In this document: piece after piece, positions 46,806 through 55,867 of the stretch
How the letters are laid out: every line of letters begins with the position of its first letter
How positions within the stretch are numbered: position 1 is the stretch's first letter
Assembly (NCBI GenBank): GCA_023653785.1
Contig: JAMKCH010036069.1
Coordinates: 62,001 to 126,000, forward strand
Source: Ophioderma brevispina
Taxonomy: Eukaryota; Echinodermata; Ophiuroidea; Amphilepidida; Ophiodermatidae
Direction: 5' to 3'
Length of the DNA: 64,000 nucleotides
Translations under genes and position numbers: made by a program
Notes under the pieces: model-generated
What the model was told of the DNA's origin: nothing
Seen by the model: only the letters and a program-made list of their open reading frames with translations
Database searches by the model: none

Positions 46806-47621
46806 CACTTAAGTGACCAAGGGGGGGGGGGGGGTTCCTAAGGGACCCTCCAAATTTTTTTTCTTTTCGCCTGGGCCGCTTTACGCGTGGGTTTTTCGCG
46901 CTGAATTTTTTGTCATTGTCTGACTTTTAAATGCGCTTCTTTTCATACAAAATTAAAATCGCCAAAGCTGTTTTTAATGCGTTACTTTAGGAGGTCCCAT
47001 CGAACCCACCCCCCCTTGGCACTAACGGAAGTCCACTGAGAGATATTAAAAAAATCAAATAACCACACCAATTTTTTTTTGCTGAGATATGTTCACACAT
47101 ACATATAAGCAAACTAAATAGTACCATTAAAAAATTAGCCCTTTGTGTGCTGAAACAAACCAGTTTCATGTGGACGTTGCTAAAAACCGTTACTGTAAAA
47201 GTCTATTTAAAAATGAATGTGTATTTTTGCACCCTTAAAAATACATGATTGCTAAAACTTCAAGTTTTTTTGTTTAAATAAATGTAATTTGGGTCTTCTA
47301 GAGTATGTATATCAATAAATAAGTTTCCAAAAGTTTGAATGTAGCGCAAGGCTTTTTTGAATTTTCCGTCTTTAATTTGCCCATTTTTCGCGTGTTTTGC
47401 AACAATGTTTGCCCCTATTGCATCCCAAATAACAAATTTCATTTTTTTATTGCTGAATTTGGGGTTGTCTAATGACCCTTCACTGTGTTATAAATTTCGT
47501 ACAAATTTCCCAATCGGAAAGTTGTTTCCTTAGGGGGGGGGGGTCCCAGGGAACCCCCCGCCCCCCCCCCCCTCCTCCTTGGGCACCAACGGGAGTGAAA
47601 ACCCCTTGGTCACTTAAGTTT
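46806..47621. mobile_element. 816-bp TTAA-flanked element with short inverted ends
   Basis: Flanked by TTAA (46802-46805, 47622-47625). Terminal core ACTTAAGTGACCAAGGGG (46807-46824) reappears inverted at 47602-47619. Behind each end lies a G-rich tract (C-rich at the right end) with a TTCC/GGAA-containing phrase. A third, internal block with CCCTTGGCACTAACGG (47016-47031) resembles the right subterminal CCTTGGGCACCAACGG (47576-47591). No transposase; interior frames are AT-rich and unremarkable. Confidence 0.6.
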
Positions 47622-47934
47622 TTAAGATAATTTAAGCATATTTCATCTAGGCCTTTACATATTTTCTGTTAAATTATCACAGCATGGTATGTACCTTTTG
47701 TGAGGCTTTTTTGGAATGTTGTAACCACGGGCCCCCCCCCCCCCCCCTAAGTGAAACCATCCTTGTGGTTGAACTGGCCTCGTGGTAAAATAAAGTTGAA
47801 TGATGAATGTGAAGTTTTTCTACAAGCAAAATGGTGTTCCCATGAGAAAATGGCTGCCACCGCCACCCGATCACTTTTAGATTAAGAAAAATGGAAGTTT
47901 GTGCATCAGATTGTAATGCCAAAGATATCGCATA

Positions 47935-48112
47935 CACGTTAAAATTTTCATAAAATAACAGCGATTTGACAGGCAGCTGGGACTCAAAACCGTTAAAAGC
48001 ACGTTTTTTTACAGTCATTTGCACGTTTCGGGTCCCTTTTTACAGTTATTTGCACGTTTTGAGTCCCGGCTAACAGTCAAAACGCTGTTATTTTAAGATC
48101 ATTTTAACAGTG
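47935..48112. mobile_element. 178-bp TA-flanked hairpin MITE
   Basis: Flanked by TA (47933-47934 and 48113-48114). Ends are CACGTTAAAAT and inverted CACTGTTAAAAT; inward both arms share AAAATAACAGCG, TTTGAC and GGGACTCAAAAC. Copy A lacks it at the equivalent site, where CCATAGGGAA is continuous. The TA duplication fits a Tc1/mariner-group mechanism. Confidence 0.75.
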
Positions 48113-48114
48113 TA

Positions 48115-49170
48115 GGGAAGTGATAGGCATAGCCCATGATAGTCCCATGGCAGGACAGAATTAGGAGTCATTTTTGGTGGCCTACACTCAGAAAAGATGT
48201 GTCTAAGTATTGTAAGACTTGTCACACATGTCAAATGGTGGGCAAGCCCAATCAGAAAATTCCTACTACTCCCTTGCAACCAATACCAGCATTTGATGAG
48301 CCATTTAGTAGGGTCTTAATAGATTGCATAGGACCGCTTCTAAAGACCAAGTCATGAAATCAGTATTTACTGACCATCATGTGTGCTTCCACACGTTTCC
48401 CTGAGGCTATAACAGAATATAGTGAAACTCTAACAAAGTTTTTCACCCTGGTAGGCCTTCCAAAATCAATTCAGTCTGATCAAGGATCAAATTTCATGTC
48501 AGGTTTGTTTCAACAAGTGATGGACCAGTTAGGAATTTCCCAGTACAGTTCCTCAGCATACCACCCAGAATCCCAGGGGCCCTAGAAAGGTACCACCAAA
48601 CATTGAAAACAATGATCAAAACCTATTGTTTTGAATTTTAGAGGGATTGGGATGAGGGGAGTTCATCTCCTGTTATTTGCTACCAGGGAGGCTGTACAAG
48701 AGTCATTAGGATTCAGTCCATTTGAGTTTGTGTTTGGTCACAAAGTAAGGGGCCCATTGAAACTACTGAAAGAAAAGTGGTTGTGTGAAAATCCTGATAT
48801 GAATTCGTTAGACTATGTGTCTCAATTCATGCACAGGCTCCAAAGAGCCACAGAAATTGCCAAAGAAAATCTCAAACAGAGCCAGGCCAAAATGAAAACA
48901 TGGTATGACAAAGATGCCAGGAACAGAGTATTCAAACCAGGTGACAAAGTTTTGGCACTTTTTCCAATACAAGGGCATCCTTTGCAAACCAAGTATTCTG
49001 GACCATATGAGATGGAGAACAAAGTGGGAGACCTTGACTATGTGATCAAAACACCAGGTAGACGTAAAAGTCGACAATTATGTCACATAAATATGCTCAA
49101 AGAGTATAATGAAAGAGATGATAACATAAAGCCTGCGTGTGCAGTGTCATCCAGTGTTAGTGATGACTGA
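48115..49170 (+). pseudogene. Integrase, copy B
   Basis: DDE integrase of the Gmr1-like element. Zinc-finger part SHFWWPTLRKDVSKYCKTCH with a C-x2-C pair (48165-48235); first catalytic Asp in VLIDCIGPL (about 48320); second in SDQGSNFMSG (about 48475); third, Glu, in YHPESQG (about 48560). Then the C-terminal domain ends in KYSGPYEMENKVGDLDYVI and LCHINMLKEY (GPY/F type). A stop after the first Asp region and a frameshift following YHPESQG split it into three open pieces. The 179-residue piece (48631-49170) is the best-preserved coding segment in the window. Confidence 0.85.
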
Positions 49171-49419
49171 GTGTGTAAATGATGACATCACAGAGTCAGT
49201 ACCTGAACAAGACAGCACTGTAAACACAGAAAATGATTTTGGTGTCAAATTGCAAAATTCTGATACACTTGCCAATTTAGACAAGAAACTAGGTCATCTC
49301 CCAGAAATTCAACAAGGTGAATTGAAAGAATTAATTCACAAGTGGGAAAACATATTTTCTGATGTACCCAGTGAGACACATGTCATAACTCATGACATTG
49401 ATGTAGGTAACTCAGAGCC
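49171..49419 (+). pseudogene. Integrase-RT linker of copy B
   Basis: Open and acidic, containing NLDKKLGHLPEIQQGELKEL and THVITHDIDVGNSEPI. The last phrase corresponds to the segment just before the RT fingers in Ty3/gypsy pol (H-I-T----PI). Its presence directly after integrase shows the two domains are fused in this order. Confidence 0.75.
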
Positions 49420-50080
49420 TATATAAAGCGACATCCTTATAGGGTGAATCCAATCAAGTTGCAACATATCAGAAATGAGGTGAAATACATGTTAGACAAT
49501 GGAATAGTTGAACAAAGCAATAGTGAATGGAGCTCCCCATGTATTCTGGTTCCCAAACCCGATGGTTCATTTCGTTTTGTCACAGATTTTCGGAAAGTCA
49601 ACCTCTGTTCCAAGGGATATTGGCAAGTTCCCCTCACTGACCGTGCCAAAGAAATTTCAGCCTTTTGTACGCCCGATGGCCTATACCAATACAAACGAAT
49701 GGCATTTGGTCTCAAAAATTCTGCCGCAACATTTCAAAGATTAGTGAACAGAGTAGTCGCAGACATAGAAAATTGTGAAGCCTATGTGGATGATCTCCTT
49801 GTGTACAGCGAAACATGACAGCTCCATCAATTGTTTAAGAAATTATCTCAAGCAGGTTTGACTGTGAATCTGGTGAAGAGTGAATTTTGCCATGCAAATG
49901 TCGCATACTTAGAGCATGTTGTAGGACAGGGGCAAATTAGGCCAATCACAGCAAAAGTTGAAGCAATTGAGAAATTCCCCACACCACAGAGCAAAAGAGA
50001 TCTCATGAGATTCCTTGGTATGGTTGGGTATTACAGAATCTCATGAGATTCCTAGGTATGGTTGGGTATTACAAAAAATA
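49420..50080 (+). pseudogene. Reverse transcriptase, copy B, with active-site deletion
   Basis: Ty3/gypsy RT. Landmarks: NPIKLQHIRNEVKYMLDNGI, SNSEWSSPCILVPKPDGSFR and VTDFRKVN (fingers); YWQVPLTDRAKEISAFCTPDG and YKRMAFGLKNSAATFQRLVN (palm); AYVDDLLVYS, motif C with the two catalytic Asp. Between DFRKVN and GYWQVP (about 49602-49612) roughly 25 residues usual in the family are missing, including motif A with the first catalytic Asp, so the enzyme is dead. A stop follows YVDDLLVYSET. A 38-bp tandem duplication (50001-50076) repeats the LMRFLGMVGYY segment. Confidence 0.85.
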
Positions 50081-50204
50081 CTGTCCAAATTTCTCAGAAA
50101 TTGCATGTCCGCTGACCAACCTTTTGAAGAAAAATGCAAAATTTGTGTAGTCAGAGCAATGTCAAAAAGCATTTGAGAAAATCAAGTCTATTATATGAAT
50201 GCAC

Positions 50205-50616
50205 CAGTTTTTATTGCGCCAGACTTTCAGAAACAATTCAAGTTGACAGTTGATGCCAGTGATGTAGGCTGTGGTGGAGTTGTCTTGTCATGCAAGCAGA
50301 TGAAAATGATGTAGATAATCCTGTATGTTATTTCTCTAAGAAGTTTGTCAAGCATCAGAAAAACTACTCTACAATTGAGAAAGAATGTCTTGCATTGCTA
50401 TTGTCATTGCAAAATTTTGAAGTGTACTTGAGTACAACAGCGCACCCAGTTCTAGTGTACACGGATCACAATCCGTTCACTTTCATCCACAAGATGAAAA
50501 ACAGAAATCAGAGACTTGTCAGGTGGAGTTTAACTCTACAAGAATACAATCTGGACATAAGACATATCAAAGGAAAAGAAAATGTGTTGGCAGACGCCTT
50601 GTCCAGAGCTGCCTAA
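50205..50616 (+). pseudogene. RNase H, copy B
   Basis: Degrades the RNA strand after reverse transcription. Landmarks: FKLTVDASDVGCGGVV (first catalytic Asp), then a frameshift near 50290; STIEKECLALLLSLQNFEVY (catalytic Glu), VLVYTDHNPFTFIHKM (third Asp), IKGKENVLADALSRAA (last Asp) and a stop. This is the Ty3/gypsy-type RNase H end. No integrase follows it. Confidence 0.85.
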
Positions 50617-50735
50617 TTTTTTTATCAGAAATTTAGTAATACAATTTGTAATGTAGACTGAAGGCAGCAATGCAAGAACATGATAAAAGTGTAAAATTTA
50701 CACTGTGTAAACTGTATAAGTTAATCACAAAATGG
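50617..50735 (+). other. Sequence after pol of copy B
   Basis: About 120 AT-rich bases between the RNase H stop and the neighbouring LINE tail. No polypurine tract or LTR start could be identified. Confidence 0.4.
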
Positions 50736-50949
50736 TCAATCAATCAATCAATCAACTTTATTTCAATATCATCACACAAATCTTACAAAGAACAATGATA
50801 TTCAGGAGATGATCGAGAGGCCAATAAGGCCAGATGTGATCTTCCCCTAAACCTAATACAAACCAAACAAATGACACACATACACATACACAAAACAAGA
50901 CATGCCCCCAACAAAACTCATTCATATTCAGCTATAAGAAGAGATTTGA

Positions 50950-52650
50950 AATGATTTCTAAAACACTTGATATTTTTACACGTCTTGGTATTATTGCTCT
51001 CAGAATTCTCACCAGCGCACGCGCGATCGGAAAGATTTTTCCTTCTTTTAGTAATACTATAGTTGTGGGCATTTCTTGTATGGTATTTAAATGTATTTGG
51101 GCATGTTTTTACAAAGTACTTCTCAAAAGCATTTGGTAATTGTCTAGATATAGTGTTTGTACAAGAACCCTGTCAAGTTCCAGCTTCATATTGATCAAAT
51201 ACGTTCACAACCAATTGAATTTTGAAATAATGGCCCAGTAATGACATCTATAATGCCTATTTGAAATCGTCCTTTCAGCCCATTTTTGCAAACTTAAATT
51301 CTTTTAGTCTAAATAGATTTTAAATACCATCGTACAATATAAAGAGTAATACCATGTCCAGGTCAAATTGTTGTTAGTTTGGAGATAAACCAACATTTTC
51401 TAATAACTATTTTTTGTATTTGATGCTTGATGTGATTTATGTCCACGTAAGATGTATCATCGATGATACCCCCAAAAATTTGGGTCTCTATCGTAAACTC
51501 TCTCCAATATCACATTATCAATGTACCACATTAAATAATATTTGTAGTCCATTAACCCCCCGTTTTAGTCTTGCCAATCATTTTGCATTTCAGTTCTTGT
51601 CTGAATATTTTAGAAGTTATATAGGGAGATCCCAACAGCATATAATTGTTCTTTGCTTCGCATTGACCGATAATTTATGTGCCATGAACCAGTTGCTAAT
51701 CTCTTGTATTCCACTATTTATTAACATCAATTTTTTGTGCTATAGTCAGGATGGGAGTACAGTAGGTAGTATCATCAGCAAATAAGACCACTTCTAGCAA
51801 ATGAAACGGCATTTAATACAATAATCATTTAACAATCTAGAATGACTAACAAGGACCTAAGAATTGAGCCTTTTGGGACCAACCCCGCATTTTATATTTT
51901 GACAACTGAAAATTACATGATTGTTATCGTACAAATTGTGTTCTGGTATTATCCATTAACTTTATAAAGAAGCCATTTCAAGGGCAATACCATCGAAAAC
52001 CACAATATTCCAGTTTATACAATAATTTCATGGTTATAGTGTCCCAAACCGTTTGACAAACCTAAAAATATTCCCAACGTTAAGTTTCATTTTTCTTCTA
52101 CTGCATTACTTATTATCCATAATATTAATATTGCCATATATGTTGAATGATTTTGATCTAAATCCAATTGTTTTATCATTCACTATTTTTTGTTTTTATC
52201 ACTATTTCCATACAATCTGTTAAATACTAGTCTTTCAAGAATTTTAAACAACAGGAAGAACAGAAAACATGTCGATAATTGGAAAATACTCTTTGTCCTC
52301 TTTTTTATATATTGGAACAACTTTTTAGAAATGGAACTATTTAATATATTCGCAAAGGCGTTGCTATTTCTTTGGCACCCTCTTTACAATATAGTTTCTG
52401 ATATCATCATGACCAGACCTCTATATTTTTGATTAAACTTAGTAATGATCTTTATAAACCTCGCTCAGTAACTATTGTTTTTCATAACAATAAACTTTTG
52501 TAAAGGTTCGTCTACGATATTCATACATTTTTGCTCGTATGTTTTATCTTTGAAGCTAATTTTTGGTCCTATCTCTAAAAAAATTGTTAAAAGCATATTG
52601 TATATTTTTGAGGATCGACCATAGGAACACCCATCCTCCGAGTTACATTT
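50950..52650 (-). pseudogene. LINE reverse transcriptase and C-terminus
   Basis: Minus-strand landmarks: KVVPIYKKEDKEYFPI and FSVLPVV-LERLVFNRL-like residues (about 52330-52210), equivalent to A-V-PI-KSGD----NYRPIS-LP--SKI-E; NILLTKLEYCGFRGIA-like (about 52010); GPK-S-L fragments (about 51880) for the QGSILGPLL motif; ADDTTY (about 51775) for the catalytic YADD box; and near the end PNAF-KYF, RNAHNYSITKRRKNLSDRA (about 51060-51010) for the N-RN----P--R-----S segment. Several frames are needed. Confidence 0.75.
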
Positions 52651-53950
52651 ACTTTGGGATTACCCGACTTTTTGCACGACCACCAATCTTTTTCTATATT
52701 TCGTGTATTCAACCATAAACCTTTTTGAAAGTACTCGGATCGCCCCGCGTACACTTTCGTCATCAAGGTATAAAGTGTGTTTCGAAAGTTAAACTTTTGA
52801 CTTGGTTTTCCATTCGGGCATCGTAAATATTCTTTATCGTTTGTTTTTTGTTATTTTGTACTTGTCAAATACCGTTAGAACTCCATGGTGACTGTGGGAA
52901 CTTACACCTTTTGGTTACACTAACAACTTTTAACGGTATACAATCATCGTACAATGTGGTACACTTGTCAACTAAGTTTTTTAATAATTCAACAATTTAA
53001 CATCAGGCCACCTATAATACATACATTAATCCCCCAATTAATTTTGGACAGTTCCCTTTTCAACTTATGTTTTTCATATAATGGTATCTTTTTTTCAAAT
53101 ACAAACACTGATTTTCTTTTTAATATCTCTTGCTTTGGGGGGTTTTCCAATTCTTAATATTCGATCTCCAAAATGTCAGTAAATGATCAGTGATATTTGT
53201 AACTTATATAGCATTATTATTGGAGCTCTAAATTTGCGGGGGGGGTCATACTATTGGTGTCTTCTTTTAACGTTGATGAGGTTTCAGTAATTCGTGTAGG
53301 TTTCAAAATGGTTGGCATTACGAAACTTGAATAAAAAAATCTAAATAATCATGTGTAGATCTGTGACTCTCTGCTTTTAACACATCTATAAGTAAAATCA
53401 ACCATAATATAAATTTTTCCTTTTTCTCTCTACTTAAAAGTAGAAATTGGTTTCAATATCTGGCCAATAATCGTGAATTGCAGTATGCGGCCCTGTAAAT
53501 TATAAACCACGTATTATATTCTTACCACGCTGTTTTCTATTTCACTGAAACAAGATTCAATTTGGACTGGCTTTACATAAATCGATCTTATTGATATTTG
53601 ACATCAGTTTTCATGTACATTCAAACCCCACGGAATCACAACCAAGTCTGTTTGATTATTCAAAAATATTGTACCAGGTAAATTATAACATTCGTAAGGG
53701 TTTTCCCTTTAAATGTGTTTCTGTTAATCCGTCAATCGTAAAATTATGATTTTCAAAATTTTTTAAACATTCAATTTGTCAAAATTTTGGTTTACACTTC
53801 TTATCTTAAATTAAAATGGTTAAAGTATATAAGCCAGAATTTTGGAAATTTTCATCTCCTCAAATTTTTTTTAATGTTTTTAAGTTTTTAAAGTTTTTTA
53901 TTTTTCTGATTAAAAATATAATTTTGATTTGTCCAATTTATTTGAGAAAA
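52650..53950 (-). pseudogene. LINE endonuclease and linker
   Basis: Minus-strand landmarks: a degraded GDFN-like site near 53400; SFVMPTILKPTRITETSSTL (about 53330-53275), the P-I-KPTRIT--S-TLIDNI motif of CR1/jockey endonucleases; ITDHLLTFW (about 53190), equivalent to ISDH-P; then linker residues TTLYDDCIPLKVV and CKFPQSPWSSNGI (about 52950-52870), equivalent to the PWMS--L motif. The nick-making active site is not intact. Confidence 0.7.
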
Positions 53951-54799
53951 AGGTTTCTCATGGAAAAAGCACTTTGTTTATTAGGAAATCCCCTTGTGCA
54001 TCTTGAATCATACCAGGTGGTTATTTACTATAATGATTGTGCAAGAGAAGTGGAATTCCCCTAGTGTTTTGTTGAGATATGCACCTGTTGTTTATAACTA
54101 AAAAGGTGAACTTATAGATGTTAATGATTATTCCCAAATAAATTTGAAACTGAGTCAACTTGTTTATATGCTTAAAATCTTAAAACATATTGCAAAATAG
54201 GTTAATTCCCAATGAAGTTATAATTGTAGGTGATGCAATGCAGATGATATAATTTATGTGAAATCTGATTTGACAGTGCAAGTTATTTTTATGCATGATT
54301 AATGGTTGTAAGCCTATTTTTAGGTATTAGGAATGTATCTATCTGAGTAGTTTAAAGACACTATCAGTGAATCACCCGAAAGAGTCCAAATATTTGAAAT
54401 TTGCAGATAGGCTATAAAGGTGTATGATAAGTCTGTAAAATCCTCTGTAAAAAGTTGACTTTTTCCAACTGAAGAATTGCCAGAAACGGGAAGAAAATGA
54501 CCGTGTTCAGAGATATGAATCTCCATTCACTTACGTGTTGTAGTAATTGGCCGTACGGACATTAATGAACAAAATACCGATTTTGTCCTTGTTGTTCTTC
54601 TGGTCTTAACATTTACAGGGTATGTTAGGGTACCTGTACTTGTTATCAGACATGCACAAATCTAATTTTCGATTTTTCCTCTGATTGAGCAAATCACTGA
54701 TAGTGCCCTTTAAATACTTTCACTGGAAGGACTCAAACCATCAGTTATAAGCAGGAGCTATACAGTTAGTTATAGCTAGTTAATCTACAATAAGCCTAA
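53951..54799. other. No gene recognised
   Basis: AT-rich. Frames at 53816-54064 and 54320-54526 have no family features. No LTR matching 3832-4539 was found here, although the missing 3' end of copy B might have been expected. Confidence 0.4.
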
Positions 54800-55137
54800 A
54801 AAAAATTGTTTGATTGGCGTACCCCGACGACCCTATTTTTACCGCCGACCTAAATATTTTTATTTTTTTGTGTGCAAAAAAAATTTTTAAAAGACGTAAA
54901 ACAATATTTTCATTTATAATCGCAATATGATGGCCTTCCACCGCGATATGACGCTCCAAAATGACAAATAAAAAGATGTGTTACAGAAAAAGTGAAGATG
55001 TGATTTGTTTTGTATGTGTGTCATATTTTGTGTTCTGGTATGTGAAACTAAAAAAAAAAAAAAAAAAAAAAAAAATCCCGACTACCTACCCTATTTTTTT
55101 CTATGTTACGCAATCAAACCCAATTTTTTTTAAGGCT
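54800..55137. repeat. Interspersed repeat with weakly inverted ends and a 29-base A run
   Basis: Left end AAATTGTTTGATTGGCGTAC, then CCGACGACCCTATTTTTACC. The right end reversed reads AAATTGGGTTTGATTGCGTA and carries TAGGGTAGGTAGTCGGG. A pure A run lies at 55050-55078. The look is that of a short non-autonomous element. Confidence 0.5.
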
Positions 55138-55379
55138 AAATGGTAGATTGTGTTTACATGTGACAGGATTTTATAACTACTGTTTAGGGTGCATTTTGGA
55201 AGTCCATGTTAACGCATTATATCAAACTTTGAATACAAGTGACCCCGGGATGCCAAACCCAACCATTACTACTTTATCTCCACTGCTTTTCTTGTTCGTC
55301 TTAGCTTTTCTCATCTTGGATGTGACGCATGTAAGGCTGTTAAGACCACCCATTTTCAGCATCCTGTCACCAAAGAAAC

Positions 55380-55680
55380 CCCATATTATTTTGCAAAGGT
55401 CACCCAAAGCCCATATTGTTTTTAAATTTTAACCAAACTGTTCACACAAAGACCCCTATGTTTGGACAACATTTTGAAAATTTCCTCAAAGACCCCTCTT
55501 TGGGTGAAATTTTTTGAAAAAAAAAACAATTCTCAAAAGACCCCATTTGGCAGCAAATTTTGTAAATTTGTCACTGAAAAACCCCTTCTTTGGGGGCATT
55601 TGGAATGGTCTCTCACCGTTTGGGAAATCCCCACTGCCCAAATCGAGAAGATCGTGTCCGGACCCCCCCCTGATCACCAC
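55380..55680 (+). repeat. AAAGACCCC-type short repeat cluster
   Basis: The phrase AAAGACCCC or AAACCCC recurs about every 40-50 bases (near 55374, 55448, 55489, 55537, 55579), each followed by a T-rich block. The 165-residue plus frame at 55462-55959 starts inside this repeat and is not treated as a gene. Confidence 0.5.
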
Positions 55681-55748
55681 ATGTGCCCACTATATTATAT
55701 CGCACGACCTAATGTTTTATCCTGTTTTCATTCACTCATTTACAAGAA

Positions 55749-55867
55749 ATGGCGGCTGCTGGTGATGAAGCGATTGAAGTCGTGCGAGATTTCTTACTCG
55801 ATCCATGTTTTATTTGGACATTTGACACTTTCCTTGATTTTCAGGAGCTTTTTCCAGCAAAGTATAG
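55749..55867 (+). CDS. Candidate first coding exon of a host gene (unidentified)
   Basis: A short frame opens with ATGGCGGCTGCT after a purine at -3 (GAAATGG, an acceptable Kozak context). It reads MAAAGDEAIEVVRDFLLDP, then CFIWTFDTFLDFQELFPAKY, and reaches AG|GTACGT, a good splice donor, at 55867/55868. The exon is 119 nt and ends in phase 2. The composition (MAAA start, amphipathic acidic helix, aromatic run) looks protein-like and differs from the repeat upstream. The pattern of an early FL--P then W and F-L resembles, only faintly, the start of BART-domain ciliary proteins; I cannot name the gene. No downstream exon in matching phase was recognised. Confidence 0.4.

Larger units (their letters stand above)
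45875..47805 (+). mobile_element. LINE fragment inserted in copy B, itself interrupted twice
   Basis: Copy A has no counterpart of this segment: its CCTG and TTTCTACA words are adjacent, while in copy B they flank it. The inserted sequence holds the RT C-terminus of a jockey/CR1-type LINE (about 45985-46390: PHLDYCIVVWGN-like, RLQIIQNRAARII, later a YPTRGALFGT-like block). It ends with GGTAAAATAAAGTTGAATGA (47780-47799), a typical LINE 3' tail with AATAAA. The coding sequence is split by two TTAA-flanked elements and resumes between them. Confidence 0.7.
45160..50735 (+). mobile_element. Gmr1-like Ty3/gypsy retrotransposon, copy B, with nested insertions
   Basis: Plus-strand order: protease (45205-45440), spacer (to about 45875), integrase (48115-49170), reverse transcriptase (49420-50080), RNase H (50205-50616). 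Integrase before RT is the order of Ty1/copia, yet all domains have Ty3/gypsy sequence features; this is the Gmr1-like arrangement known from deuterostomes. Gag and the 5' LTR are missing (homology to copy A starts near 45160-45200). No 3' LTR is seen before a minus-strand LINE begins at 50735. Two groups of elements interrupt it: a LINE with nested MITEs (about 45875-47805) and a small MITE (47935-48112). Confidence 0.85.
50735..53950 (-). mobile_element. CR1/jockey-type LINE with endonuclease and RT
   Basis: Its 3' end is the (TTGA)n/AATAAAGTTGATTGATTGA tail, seen on the plus strand as TCAATCAATCAATCAACTTT (50736-50755). Upstream on the minus strand come a C-terminal segment, RT and endonuclease in the normal order. 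It begins where copy B of the retroelement stops, so it may have inserted into or replaced the 3' end of that element. The 5' limit near 53950 is approximate. Frames are heavily broken. Confidence 0.75.
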
